From: Saxidomus purpurata | Lineage: Eukaryota; Mollusca; Bivalvia; Venerida; Veneridae | Length of the DNA: 64,000 nt | Direction: 5' to 3' | Assembly: GCA_022818135.1 (NCBI GenBank) | Contig: JAFMSR010000003.1 | Location: 16,910,351 to 16,974,350, forward strand | Shown here: piece after piece, positions 1 through 12,862 of the stretch | Position numbering within the stretch: position 1 is the stretch's first letter | How the letters are laid out: each line of letters opens with the position of its first letter | The notes under the pieces: model-generated | What the model was told of the DNA's origin: nothing | Seen by the model: the letters and a program-made list of their open reading frames with translations, nothing else | The model's database searches: none | Made by a program: the position numbers and the translations under genes

Positions 1-409
1 TCTGTACCTGGAACTGGTGATTAAGATCTTGATACTCAATGTTTATTTATGACCCTCTAGGCAAATTTCTCCCTGGTCAATTAATGGGCAGTTAGCGGTT
101 GTTTCAAGTGAACAAGGGTATTGAATTTCTTTTGCCTGCCGGATTTCACCAGGCTAGATGATCAAGCCCTATCAGTAGATATGGGCCAGAAAATATTCTG
201 CTTGAATAATGAAAATATCCTATCATCTCGACTGGTGGCCAGGCTATGTAAATATCAATGATTCATAGTAAATTTCACAAAAAATCGCCATTTAATGTAA
301 ATTTTACTAAAAAACGTCATTGCCATATCAAATGTAGGATTAGCACTTAAAATTATTTTTGAAATCAATCGGAATAAATAAAACAAAATTATTTTTATTT
401 AGAATTAAT
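1..409. other. Intergenic, nothing recognised
   Basis: AT-rich single-copy-looking sequence. No coding frame, tRNA-like box or repeat structure was recognised. Confidence 0.5.
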
Positions 410-623
410 CCAATTGGATTCTTCCGTATTGGAATGAGTCCAATTGGATTAGTTCCAATTGGAATAATCCAATTGGAAAAATTCATTCCAATTGGACTGA
501 ATCCAATTGGAACTTCCAATTGGAAGTCTGATTTCCAATTGGCGAGTCCAATTGGAAAAATATTCCAATTGGAAAATTCCTATTGGAATGAGAATTTTAA
601 TGCTATTTTTAGAATCCAATTGG
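410..623. repeat. Array of CCAATTGG palindromes
   Basis: Eleven perfect copies of the 8-bp palindrome CCAATTGG, most inside a longer TTCCAATTGGAA-like core, lie within about 215 bp with irregular spacing. Two more copies carry one change (near 426 and 578). Each copy contains a CCAAT pentamer on both strands. The 90-residue open frame over this block (about 359-631) starts at TTG and consists of repeated Pro-Ile-Gly and Gln-Leu-Glu, so it is a by-product of the repeat and not a gene. Confidence 0.9.
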
Positions 624-2129
624 AATATTAATTTTCCAATATCTTTTAGAATTTGATTTTTGTGTTTGTCTTTATAAGTTATTGAACGAAAGGTAGAAAT
701 TATTTATTCCAATGTAAAATACGATAAATCAACATACTTATTTCAAGAATAATTATTATAGTTTTCAATGTAGTGTTTGGAAAATTTTGGAATTCCAAAA
801 ATTCGCTGGAACGTGTTAGATATATTTCTTCATCACTTTTAACTTCATCCACCTTTAAGTTTATATACATTTCAGCACAAATGAATCATAACTTTCACTA
901 TGTAGATCTACTACAATGAAATTGGTAAAAAGGGTATGAATTGCTGAACAAAACTTATACATGTATCTTGATTAAAACACAAAACAACTACTGTAAAACA
1001 GAACTTTGTATCTCCCTTCTTAGATAAACCGTTAAATAAGGTTAAATTTTTATATATAAAGGGGGTCAATATATGTTTCCGTAATATTTGAAGCCAATTT
1101 TACATTAATATTCTTTTTTTAGGTAATAATGGATTATGAAACTTAACAAAACATTTCTCATTATTGAAGAAGATGGCCAGTGTTTCATTGATTTAGAGGA
1201 GTTTCATATTTATCTGAAAACGATAACACAAGTTTAAGACTTCAAATTTGTGAAGAACTTTAAAGATCTGTGGATATAAATCTTCAAAAAGGAATTTGTG
1301 CCTGATAAAATAATTATTCTTGATACCAAGGTCTTTTTTCGGGCATAAAGTACCCTACTAAAATTGAAAAATAATTGACATTTAAATAAATTTGAAATGA
1401 GGTAACTATATCACCTTAACAAAAATTTCAGTCAAGATGGTGCATCTTACAGTATGTTTACATGCATGAGATCTTTTAAAACACATCCCTGAAATAAAAT
1501 GATACAAACAATGGTAATGTTTCATATTTCTTCATTGTATAAGTGCTATAATAATGTATGAATAAAGCTCCTATCAATGATATATCAGTTTCTGGCATCT
1601 TGAATATGCTCATGATCCTTATCAGCTTCTCTCCAGCCCCCTTATTACTGACTACCAGTTAGCTGCCATGGTAAATTATATCAAAGGGTCTGTATGATAT
1701 TACATGCTGAGGTGTTACTGCTCAGAGCTGAGCAGTTTGCTAACCAGTATTCCGTAATCTGTAATGGTCATTTAGCAGTGGTCAGTGTGGATTCATTTCA
1801 CCTAAACATTAGATTGATACCTACGGAATGAAAATAATGTTGATTCTGTGAAATATGTTTTACATAAATTTATTAAGGAAAACAACTGATTACAAATATA
1901 ATAACAAAACCATTGTCACAGTGTTACATTTAGTATTACAGTAATTTGTTTTAAAATACCATAATTTAATACAGAAAGTTGTAGTGATTTAACAGTTTAG
2001 AATAAGTAAATAAAGATGCAGTTTAGGAAACTGATATAACGAATCAGTAAATCACATATTTCAGTACAGTTTCATGTGATATGGCATGGAACTTTGGTAT
2101 AAAGTCATTTCCACCTAGGCATAAATTGA
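624..2129. other. Intergenic, nothing firm
   Basis: AT-rich sequence. A short stretch near 1146-1310 on the plus strand reads as a coding-like frame but has two stops and no recognisable motif. No RNA genes or repeats were recognised. Confidence 0.4.
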
Positions 2130-2159
2130 ATGCTATTTTCATAAAAATGAACATTGTAC

Positions 2160-3169
2160 CTGTGCTCAACCAGTGACAGCATTGCTGTTATGTTGTATGT
2201 GTCAACTATACCTCCAGCCTTCTGTAAGACAACAAACATGTTGATTTTGTATGTACCATCGTCCTGTCTTGCGACAATATCAATGACACTTTTTCCAAAT
2301 ACACATTATGACGCCTTTTTAAGCTATAAAAAACCCTTGTGCACAAATCCTGAAAAATCAGTTTCGAGACCACTAGTTTGTACGAAAACAGCCCAGATGC
2401 AGTTTTTAATAGAGATTGTCACATCAAAACTGACTGCATTTCCTATGCAGTCTGGGTAATAAATATCTAAAAGTGATTGTATGTCATTGTCTACTACTGA
2501 CGCAATGTGGACCTGACCAGCTACAATTCTTATTTCATCATCTTTTTCTGAAGATTTGTATCGAAGTATGTTTTTCTAATTGTGCTTGTGAGGATCGGCT
2601 CCACTATTTGCTACATTCATTCAGTGACAAGAGAGACTGGAATCTTGAGCACTTAAGGTTTACTATGTCTTCATATGACATTTCTCTGAACTGTATGAAC
2701 TTTGAGAAGTCGTTCTCAAACCAGCAGTGTTTCTATTCCAACTGATTGAAATCCTGCTTATAATCTACTACCAATGTTGAAATATCTCTTTCATTGATAT
2801 GTAAAGAGTCAAATAATATTGATGTTCTTAATATCTGTGTTTTTGCTATCAGTTTGTAAAGTTCTAATGATGTTGTTTGAAAACTGCTCTGTTCAGACAC
2901 AAGCTGTTGCTCGATATCTCTAAGTATCTTCTTACAGGAATTGGTTGTATTATGTTGGCATAAATATTTAAAAACTGACAACACTGTTACGGTGGCACAT
3001 TCTTTACCAAGAAATGTTCTTGAACCACCCTGAAATGTTTTGAGAGCGCGTTTTAAATGACTTTTCTGAATATTGTCTCCACTTCTGCTAAGGACACCAT
3101 AAACATCCTCAATGAATATAAAATTATTCTGATCTTTTTTTTTTCTTGAAGGTTTGAGAAAATTTCATG
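2160..3169 (-). pseudogene. Decayed coding region with Ig-like exon, unrecognised
   Basis: Two coding-like blocks lie on the minus strand. The 5' block (about 3169 to 2733) is open for roughly 145 codons with no in-frame ATG. It reads as a mostly helical protein rich in Leu, Lys and Gln, with an early FIFIEDVYG-like strand that could be a Walker-B-type motif (speculative). After a TAG the frame still looks coding-like down to about 2560. The second block (2451 to 2160) looks like one exon: an AG acceptor after TTATTACCC at 2453-2452, then a frame containing ARQDDGTYKI, the D-x-G-x-Y signature of Ig-like folds, and a CAG/GTACAA donor at 2160/2159. It has two in-frame stops (2324-2326 TAG, 2306-2308 TAA). 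Together these suggest a dead Ig-containing gene. The family was not identified, and the two blocks may not belong together. Confidence 0.4.
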
Positions 3170-5549
3170 AAAACCCATTGATGAGAACCTTAAATTTTGA
3201 GTAAAACTTAAAAGCGAGTGTTTTCAATAACTTGTATTTTGTTACAATCTTACTTCAGTCACAGTTTTAAAAGTTTCTCTCCTTGGTTTCGCTTTCGTTC
3301 TAAGGAAATCAAATACAGTTTTTCTTTGATTGTAAAATTGGTTGCCAATTTGGTGGAAATTTCAAAAAATTCAAACTAATTTCTGACAAAAAAGCGCAAT
3401 CAGAAAAATTTGTCCAAAATGATATTTACAAAGTTACGAAAAACTTTATATTATAACAGGAAACCCCAATGTCTGTAGCCATGCATTTATTCATTTACGT
3501 AAACATAATGAGCACTCAAAACTCATTAAATATAAATGCAGTACTTTACATTCTATGTATGTTTTATTTTAAATGACCAAATTCTCTGATCTAAACATAT
3601 ATAAACTAATGCTTATTATTGAGTATACATTTTAATTCAAACAGTAAATAAATATGTCTCTATCCTTTTGATATTTGCATTCCACTGTGTTTAAAAATGA
3701 AAACAATTATCATATAAAAAAGAAAACAGACTTAAACCTGCTACTGAATCAAATAATATGACCAAGAGGCCAGCAATTTATTACTATTAGTATTTATGCA
3801 AACAGAAATATCTTCTTTAGTTTCTGGTTTGGGCTTATCATATGGAAATGGGATATTAATTCCCCCCCCCCCTCCCTCCATGCTGTGAATCAGCCACACT
3901 GACCACTTAATATGTTCATGGTCATTCTGGAAATAACAGTACAGGCAAGATCACTAGTGATCAGATTTTTGGGTCTATGGTCTAGACTGTATTATATGCT
4001 TTGAATACAGAAATGGCGTCTTCAAATCATCATTTATTTATAATAATTAAGAAAGTTATCTTGGGATTGCATCATTACATATCATGTGCATTCACTTTGT
4101 TACGGAAGATTTAGATTTTCAATACTTGTCAAGGTCTTGTAAATAATACACTCGTAAAAAACCCTCATATTATCGGTTCTAAAGAACAATTTAAATATGA
4201 TTGTGTCAATGATAATTCGATTGGTGTCTATGATTTTGTTTCACCGGAACTAGAAAGAAATATGTTTTACATGAGGAATGACGACCTTTTCATGTACCCA
4301 ATATATTATCCAGACAATATTTGAGTAATACAAATGCTGACATGCGGGTTGAACCTCACTATACCTAAGTTGAAGAAGGTGTTTGCATAACATTCTTCAA
4401 TTTTACAATATCTTGAAAGATATGTATTATCTGACAGCTTTATGTTGTAATGAAACAGAGATGCCACTGAGCGATAATAATGCTGAGCACGCTTGTACGA
4501 TTTTATTGACATGCTGAAATCAAACGAAAACCTGTATCAATTATTGCTCATGTTATAATTGCGAGACACGCTAGTTTCAATTATGATATATATGGCCTCT
4601 TTCCTTCTTTTACAATGCGAAAGGGAGTGGTAAAATGTTTTTGAGGCCTCTGTCGGGTATCCCAATTTATTCTCCCTGTTTGTTGGTTGAATATTGGTCT
4701 GGAAAATTCCCCATTATGATAGCAACTTTACTACAAACATATGCACATATAACATATATCTAAACATCAAAGTATAAATATATGAGCATGGCATATGCAT
4801 AATGAGGAGTCAATTTTGCAAATAATGCCAGAAACCTTCATTCACTGAAGGTGACTTACATGTATTGTCACTTGCAATCATCCAATCACCTATTAGATAT
4901 TGGCATTTAGAAAGCAAACGAAAGCATGTACTGTTTCAAAATTCTCGATTTTCAGTTATAATCTGTATGGCTACTTTCCCTCATTTACACTGCCAAAGGG
5001 AAAGTTAAATTTGTTTTTCAAATTTATTTGGAAACTCTATTAAAGAAAGTGTTACATGTACATTACAAATGTATATATAAGACGCATCGTTTGGCATTGC
5101 ACGTACATTTCGCGAAAAATGAAAAGAGTGTTCTGAAATTGCTGTTATGAAATTATTCAGTTACTCGGTTACTGACATGGGATGTGCATCTAAGTTCTAC
5201 AATATAAATTACCTTGATTTTAAACCAGGCTGACTGGAACATGCGCTATATTAATTCGCCTGAGGTTGGTGAACCTTTATGGGTAAATACATATGTTTTT
5301 AGCCTATCACTATTATATTCATGTCAAATTGACAGACAGGAAAGGCTGTTATGACCACAAATAATCGAATGAACCTAATGCAATGAAATTCATCATGATA
5401 CCTTTTACAATTGGGAATCAACATTTTCAATAGTTTTGAATCACAAGTCGTAAAATGCCTCCAATATATTACTTCATCAATCAATACAAAAGTTCTCAAC
5501 CAGAAACACAATTAATAGTCTCTGTCTGTAGATAGTGTGTTTATCGTAA
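3170..5549. other. Intergenic, low-complexity only
   Basis: No gene recognised. It holds a C-rich tract at about 3862-3878 and a weak, diverged duplication: about 4505-4640 resembles 4915-5030, sharing a CAAACGAAA start and a TTTACA-TGC-AAAGGGA core. Small open frames on the minus strand (4306-4512, 5299-5511) look random. Confidence 0.4.
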
Positions 5550-6200
5550 ATAAAGTTTGTTTTATTGCAAAGAAAATCAGTGAAGTGTCTCTCGGAATGT
5601 TCCCCCAATGGTCGTGATCTTTTTCCGTATGCTGTTGATCATTCGAAACAATTCCAATGTGGGAAGAAGTGTCAGGCGCAGGATATCATCTAGATTTCAG
5701 AGATATGTTTTGTCCCAAGAGAATTCGGACATGTCTAAATAAGAACAACCGTAACTCAAATAGATGAGGAAAAGTTAAGACCGAAGTTCTGTATAACAAC
5801 ACTGCTTAGCACTTATTCAACCGGTGATAATTACTATATAGTTGAATTCCTGTCACATAAAGACGTAAATGAAATAAGGAGAAGGTATAATGAAAAAGTG
5901 GTTGCGAATAATGCTCAAAGTCCTGCAATCATTGGATCTCTATCTTCTATTGACAAGATGATTAAACGGATGAGGAAATTAACAAATCTGGCCTTCAATT
6001 CTGAGAAAACATGATCTGTCCTCAAAAAATCTAATATCAATAAGCTGTCCTTCAAATAGAACGGTATTTTGTTCCAAACATCATTCAAATCTGAGTTTGG
6101 TACACAACAACTTAAAAAAAGAACAGAGATTCTCGCACGGGCGACTGACGACTACTTTGATGTTTCTATCCTCATAATTGTCACAGATAGATCTTTTTGA
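5550..6200 (+). pseudogene. Decayed protein-coding sequence, unknown family
   Basis: One reading frame, open from 5550 (after a TAA at 5547) to a TGA at 6198-6200, spans about 216 codons and is interrupted by only four stops (5691 TAG, 5736 TAA, 6012 TGA, 6057 TAG). Random sequence this AT-rich should give several times more. The translation is coding-like: an N-terminal Cys/Lys part (CLSECSPNGRDLFPY, then CGKKCQAQDII), a middle helical part (VEFLSHKDVNEIRRRYNEK, then IGSLSSIDKMIKRMRKL) and a C-terminal part (KKRTEILARATDDYFDVS). The Cys pairs at the start could be a small zinc-binding unit. No start codon or splice sites were identified, and I do not recognise the family. It could be an old transposon-encoded protein or a dead host gene. 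It lies alone, with no coding neighbour nearby. Confidence 0.5.
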
Positions 6201-8225
6201 TGTTTTCTTTTTAATTTCAACTGAGAAATGTTTATAACCGTGATTTTCCCTCGACCAAACTTAATTTTAAAATGCTGTAAAACTCCAGAAAAAGTTTTAA
6301 AAATAATAAACAATCTGCATTTTTATCTTTTTTATATTACTTTTACAATTCTTTTTTCGTTTTCGTAAGACTGATCCAGTCCAAATAAAGGACTAAGCAT
6401 GATGCACAGTTCGCGAGTTGTACAAAAAAAAAACCATCATGATCTTACTATAATAAAGAATATTTATCATGCTCATTGTTTAGTTTTTTTATTTATATCT
6501 GACTAATAGCGATTCTTATTGTGTTTAGATAAATACTGACTTTCAAAACAAATCAAAAGTCACCAACTACAATACTATAATTGCTTTAAAATTGCATGCA
6601 GTCGCATTAAAACAATGCTCTGTGAAAATATTCCTGATTCATCTTATAAAACAAAGTTAAATGGTTTGATTGTGTACTTTGATACATTGGATTTGCTGTA
6701 CTTCATTGTGTGTTCTTTCTTTTTATTTAATGTAGCCATTGCATATTTGAACATATTTAAATGCCATTGTACTAATTTCTTTATCTTTATCTGTAGGCTG
6801 TTTCTGTACCTTATGAAATACATATTATTACGTGTAACTGTGCTAGTCGATGACACTTTGCACATACATTACATTTTAAAGCTAATATTTTTCTGGTTTT
6901 AAATTATTGAAAATAGTGATAAATATGCTCAGTGTTTTTTAATATGACAGTGCATGCCATTTGAAATAAGGTTTCATTTCTTCATACAAAAGTCTGCATG
7001 TTTGACAAAAGAAGGTACGATGTACATGTATCTATCGCGCCTGTTTGAAATATAGTGTTACATAAATGTGCAGATCGTCACTTGTAAGTTTAATATACTA
7101 AGTCATGACCATAGTTTTCACGAATACACAGAGCAATGATATACGAACGTGCACTAAAAACCCCGTACTTCGTAAACTCTCCATATTAATATGATATGAA
7201 ATTTTCATAACAGGTAATCGGTTCATCTCTCTCTAGAAATAAAACCATACTTGAATAAAAACTCCTACAGTTTTATGAAAGGTATTCAGAGTTTGAATGC
7301 TATAAAGTAAACGAATGCCGACGTAATACTTTGAATTATAGCATCAATAACAAATATCACATTATCATTAAAATGATTGCAAATATACTTTCTAGTATTT
7401 GTCGCACGGGGTTTTATAATGTTATTGCACTTGTCTATGATGAAATAAAAGTAAAAACACACTGTTCTGTTATTTATATTGCGAGTGCACTTGTTTCGGG
7501 CAAAATACGAAATGTTCTTTTTAAAATTTTGTGAAAGTTAATAAAGTGCATCCTGTTCCGGAACATTCTTGCATTGCACCATATTGCATTATTCAGTAAT
7601 AATTGTATTGTTATTTTGAACAGCGAATTTCTAAACAATTCGTTATTAATTTTCTCCATGAAACATGATATCTTTTTAATTTCTTACGGTGCACGAACGA
7701 TTGATTTTGTTTTCCATTGAAATGACCTTAGAATCTGTCGAGGTTATGAATGCTCAGAATATGATCATAAATTTTGCAGTATTAAATTTTAGTTATTTTA
7801 TTTATTTTTTATAACGGCAACCAATCCTAACTGACTATCATGGCCAGGCATACATGTATATACAAATTAAATATATACCTGTCTGACAGTTGCAAACAAG
7901 ATATAGAGGATTTGATATTGAAAATATTAAATCGTACCAGTCCGGATGTTAAGAATAACTATTGAAAATGAAATAGCCTTAGTCAATGACAAACATACAA
8001 AGCATACTAAAGTAAAATGAGCATTTGTGACTGACCTAAATCAAGAAACAACTGTTGCAGTTGAAAAAAATAAAGGTTTTTTTTACATTCTCTTCAGAAT
8101 TCTTTTTTTTTTTTCAAACTCATTTCATAAACTAAAACATATGGAAACGTTCTGATCTATTCTCATTCACTCCTAAAAACAAAAATAATATCAAATAGGG
8201 AATGCCACGTACCAAAAACGCAGCC
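6201..8225. other. Intergenic, nothing recognised
   Basis: AT-rich, with short A or T runs (8066-8083, 8103-8114). The overlapping open frames on both strands at 6615-6902 are typical of AT-rich non-coding DNA. Confidence 0.5.
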
Positions 8226-8289
8226 TCCCCCCCCCCCCCCCACAGCCCCCCCAAACAGGCCCCCCCCCCCCCCAGAAGTGCACACCACC

Positions 8290-8340
<51 letters not shown>

Positions 8341-8366
8341 ATGTACACACACACACACACACACAC
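8226..8366. repeat. Poly-C tracts and (CA)n microsatellite
   Basis: Three C-runs (about 8227-8240, 8246-8252, 8261-8273) are followed by a (CA)n run at 8290-8337, a short break (ATCATGT), and a second (CA)n run to about 8366. Several open frames cross this block on both strands; they are poly-Cys/Val or poly-Thr/His artefacts of the repeat. Confidence 0.95.
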
Positions 8367-8639
8367 TACCAACACACACTAGCATACAAAGCAAACACAC
8401 GAGGACAAAACGAACAATTAAAGGAACACAGTGGGGCACCGCCTTGGAACTTCTTTGCTACCTTTCCATCACACAAGTATATGGCCTTTTTGACCAAAAA
8501 ACATCACTTGACTTTATAAAAAAAAGGTTTCGTGTATCTACGCACAAATAAAAATGAATATAAACAGCTACATATGTTGATATCTCGCAATGATATGTTT
8601 TTGTGTGCATGAATGTCAGAAATAAAAGAACAAAAAAGA

Positions 8640-8878
8640 TGTAAAAACAGATACAGATATAAGGGAATCCGGGTACCAGACCCTAGCTCTTTTTACGAAT
8701 AGAGCCCTTGGTTCTTTAACGTTTCCGGTGTATATCACCGATACAGACCAGTCTACCTCTGGGATCCTAACCAGTTCAGCTTTAGATAGGTTGAACACTA
8801 AAAAAATCCGAGTGCCCCGGGTACCTCTGGATTAGTTGTCCAGGGCGTTAAACCACTTGACCACCGCGCCACCCTATT
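8640..8878 (-). mobile_element. tRNA-derived SINE (minus strand)
   Basis: Read on the minus strand from about 8875, the sequence starts GGTGGCGCGGTGGTCAAGTGG, which matches a tRNA 5' half with Pol III box A. A tRNA-like anticodon arm (GCCCTGGACAACTAATCCAG) and a degenerate box B (GGTACCCGGGGCAC) follow. The body continues through a GGTGATATACACCGG segment and a TTAAAGAACCAAGGGCTC segment to about 8640. The minus-strand open frame at 8616-8798 is part of this element. The SINE family was not identified, and no clear target-site duplication was seen. Confidence 0.7.
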
Positions 8879-10684
8879 GAGTATTGTTGATTTGTGTATT
8901 TATAATTGATGATTAACGTTTAACATTATAACATACGTTATGTCGTGTCTATACTAGATCTAGTTTACAAACCTTAGAATGATATAATAATTTTTTTAAT
9001 GTTGTTTTATTTGTTTAGTAGATCTAATTGAAGTACAAAAAGTAATTAAATGTTTTTAGAATGAGGTATGCTGCTTTATACTTCAGTTTGCAAATATCAG
9101 TATTACACTTGACTAAAAGCAATCTCCTGATTGCAAGCGATTGAAACATAAACAACCATTGCATTAAGGAACTGTCTAAAATTCGTGCAGCTATGGCTCT
9201 CAATTTGAATAATCTACATCAAAGTCTAAATTTAAACCGCAAACGTTGACTTTCTCTTCTATTTCATGTACAGTAGATATAACCATAAAAATCAAACCTT
9301 TTTCACTTAACTGTAAAGGGCACTCTTTAAAGAAAGTAAAGAAAAGTTTGAAAACTTTGGGTCCTTTTGCATTATCTTGGATATCATATTTTCTATTACG
9401 TCACATGGTCAGGAATGACGTTACAATCACGTGATACTTCATCACGAACTTTCATTCTGTTATACTGCATTTTTTACCGTAATTACTCTAAAAGTCGGGC
9501 AAAAACTTTCTCTTCTGATTTTTATTTTTATCTTTATACAAAAATCAAAAAATAATACAAGAGACGTTTATGTCTGTATTGAAGTTGAAAATCTGAATAG
9601 AATCTACTAGATTTCTGTGTTTGTTCGCCAGCGCTATTTGCAGTTTTAAGCATTATATTTTATGTTTTATTTTAACCCATTTTGTTTACAAAATTCATTT
9701 GCGATATAATCTTATAGAACACGTTTTGTTGTTTTTCTTGGAGAACAACTTTAGTTTGATTTACAACAGTAAGTTTGCCAGTACTACAAGCACATTGAAT
9801 GTACATGAATGTATATTTAAGATTTCGATACTACATTAACCTTTTCGATTACACTTTGATGTTCTGGAATTAATAATTTCGTAAAATTCGAAAGGTATAG
9901 TGTGTTGATTTAACTATGGGATGCTCACATGGCTCTCATATCGAACACTTATATAGCCAAAGGCGTTTCATAATAATTAATAGTAATTTGCAACTGCTCG
10001 AACAAAAGCAAGAATATGTTTCTAATTCTATAACCCTTACCATTATTTAAGGCATTTCAAAAGAAGTTAAAGCCCGGTTATTTCAATAGGTAACACTAAC
10101 CTCCCACAAACTAAAAAAAATGTTGATAAAGCTTGCTTTAGTTCGTTATTTCTTTACGTTTTTTGTTTCTTGGCCACTCCGTGGCAGGTACGGAATTGTC
10201 TGCAGTGAAATTATCTTCTTTATGCGGGCAGTCGAACCTGATATAGCATATCTAGATGATAACACCGATGATTACGTCAATATTATATTACTTCATACCT
10301 AGAAACACTTTCCAACAGTGTGTTTAAACATCAAACGTTTTAAGAAATTTCTGAACCTGTCTGAAAGGGGATAAACGTTTGAATAATTCCGAAGACTGCT
10401 GATATAAACTAATTCCCAATGCGTTTTAGATTGAAAATGGAATTTATCCACAAACTCCATTTAAGCAATTCATTATTCTGTGCGAACATTTCGCAGACAG
10501 TGATGCATTTAAAAGCATTAAGGCATTGCATTTATAAATGTAAATATGTGAACAGTTTCAGTTTTAGTAGTAGCTTCAGGGCTGGGTACCAGGTACTGGT
10601 CTTTGTAGCTTAAACTCACGAATAAAAATTTATTGACTTTTTCGGATACCATTATATATTATCTTTTGAGACTACAGTAAAGGC
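8879..10684. other. Intergenic, nothing recognised
   Basis: AT-rich sequence with several short open frames (for example 9246-9434, 9621-9839, 10419-10613) that show no motif, start context or splice pattern supporting a gene. Confidence 0.5.
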
Positions 10685-10688
10685 TTAA

Positions 10689-11224
10689 AGGTCCATTACT
10701 AACACCAAATCAAATTTTCTTTTAAATCTGGAATTGTAACTCGCGTCTTCTCAGAAGGAAAAATATTACATACTGCATTGAATGTGACCATATTGTGTTG
10801 AAAATTTGAGTTTAACAAAATAATTAATAAATTATATTTTGTCTTTTCAAAAACGAAAGTAGGTTTTCCCATTTTCAAATATCTTTGTAATTTTCTAGAA
10901 ATATCCCAGAGAGAGGCTGTAAATAGGTTGTACATAAATAATCATGCCTATTTTGAATTATAATTGAAGAACTTTACTTCCAATGATGTGCAAAGTATAT
11001 GTCTGACTGTTTACAACATTCAATAAGGCGAAAGTAGGACAAAAAGACCACCCAGGTCAATCTAAGGAAATACACAAACATTCATTCGTTTTTCTGCAGC
11101 AGTATTTCAAACAGGGAAATACTCCACGGCTATTGTAAAGTTTTAGAAGCCAGTTTCAAACTGTATTTCCCTGTTACAATTCCAGATCTAAAAGAAAATT
11201 AGATTTGGTGTTAGTAATGGACCT
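10689..11224. mobile_element. MITE-like element, TIRs starting AGGTCCATTACTAAC
   Basis: The left end (AGGTCCATTACTAACACC...) and right end (...GGTGTTAGTAATGGACCT) are inverted repeats of about 55 bp with few mismatches. Both ends abut TTAA (10685-10688 and 11225-11228), consistent with a TTAA target duplication. At 536 bp with no transposase frame, it is non-autonomous. The 78-residue minus-strand frame at 10699-10935 is internal to it. A sister element lies at 19163-19500 and shares the end motif and the internal CACCCAGGTC block (here near 11050). Confidence 0.85.
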
Positions 11225-11228
11225 TTAA

Positions 11229-12794
11229 CGATACGTTCTATAATTTCAGTGCTATATAATTTCAGCCAATTGATGGAAGCATGTAAGAGTTTGCGTACTT
11301 CTTGGCTCTGCTTGTTACATATTGACATATGAAAATTGTATTAAAAATTTGAGAGTCTTATGAAACGATTTTTCTATGAATTGATACTACCCATCATGTT
11401 AACATTATCAGTTATACTTCTACTAAATAAAGAGACAATCGTTTTTGACAATCCGTGCAATAAATTCAAAATTCGCATACATTTGAAGGTTATTTCGATT
11501 CTTTTTTCGCAAATAAAAAGAATTGGTTCAGTATTTTTAAGTAATTTCATGCCTGTTTTCGTACATGATTGTTTTTAAAGCATACATTGTGTTGTAAGCA
11601 CCTTTCTCGTTCTGTTCTATAATATGAAGGAGCAGATACGGCCTTTCAAGAAAATGAGTATCACCTCTATGTCTTCTATACGCAATCGTTTTCATACAAA
11701 TCTCACAAAATCCACTACCGCTGTCTCTATTGGAGATGCGCTTTGATAGATACTTTTCATTTGTCTTTGAAATTAGTGTAAGTCTTATTTTTACAGGAAC
11801 AGATGTTTAAAAAAACTCCCATCAATTCGAACAAGCTTTGAAAGTCTAATTGTATACTTATTATCGCGGTATGGAAGAATTATTCCGAAAATCTTATGCT
11901 CGTGTTTAAAGAGAAGTCAGTATTATCTAGATAATGAAATCAAAGGAAAAGGCGTGTTAGCATTTTCCATTTTCCAGGAACAATTCATCACCATGTCACT
12001 GATAATTCAGTTGTTGGTAATGACATTATTCTCATTGAGATGTTGTTTTCTAGTTATTTTATATAAACAAAGTTTTTTTTCTGTTTGACGTACGTCTTTG
12101 CCAATGAGTTTGTAATTTGTCGGTACATTTTAAATGTGGAAAGTAAACAACAAAATTGTTCTAAAATACTCCCATGTGGATATTTATTGACAGCGTATTT
12201 GGTTCAACAATTTTGTTGCATCATTGGATGCAAATTGAATATTGTAACGGCCGGTTCATATGCAAAGTTTTTCAGTGTAACGACATTTCTTGCGAGAGGA
12301 GAGAAACATACTATCTTTTCAATCTGTCTTTAAAATCATCTAAAAGTATTCTTTATGAAGGAAAATGCAAATACTGTTAAATTGCTATATATAAAAAGAT
12401 CATGTAAGACGGAATGTTGAAGTGTGCACAAAATATATGTTGCCAGTCTACACGATGGACAGCCATGATAACGTTAATTATATCTGATAAAGGTTCACAT
12501 ACACGAATGGAAACTTAGAGAAACATTTATTGGTATATGTTTCCAGATTTATATGTTACGATATAAAACAACCCTTTCATACAGTATCTCTTGTTTACCT
12601 CATTTTTACTGATAGATCATTCCAAATCTATTTCTGGCAATGTTTATTAAACAGCTACTTTACAGCCAATGCTCTATTTACAGTCTTATATCTTTTAATA
12701 TTTATATACATCATCTTACGATTAAGCAAAGCTGGCAAGCTACCATCGAGCTGATGAAGCTCGTAGCAACGTCTTATAAAATTGTGAAAAGAAC
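11229..12794. other. Intergenic, nothing recognised
   Basis: AT-rich. The short hydrophobic open frames (11360-11578, 12085-12333, 12530-12754) have no supporting motif. Confidence 0.5.
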
Positions 12795-12862
12795 GATCAC
12801 TTGTAGAGAGGTTACAACATTTGCTTAGTGACCAAAAGAAACGTTCGAACCCTAGGTTGTTT
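12795..12862 (+). mobile_element. Possible tRNA-derived SINE head
   Basis: TTGTAGAGAGGTTACAAC resembles a degenerate box A/D-arm. After a plausible anticodon arm, CGTTCGAACCC matches box B (GTTCGANNC) at a tRNA-like distance. Box B is nearly palindromic, so the minus strand is also possible. The extent of any SINE body is unclear. Confidence 0.35.

Noticed and set aside
8132..8519. Cys/Val/Gly-rich and His/Thr-rich frames
   Set aside because: Products of the (CA)n and C-run microsatellites.
12752..12800. CTGATGA core that could start a hammerhead ribozyme
   Set aside because: No GAAA-containing second core and no matching stems at the required distance.
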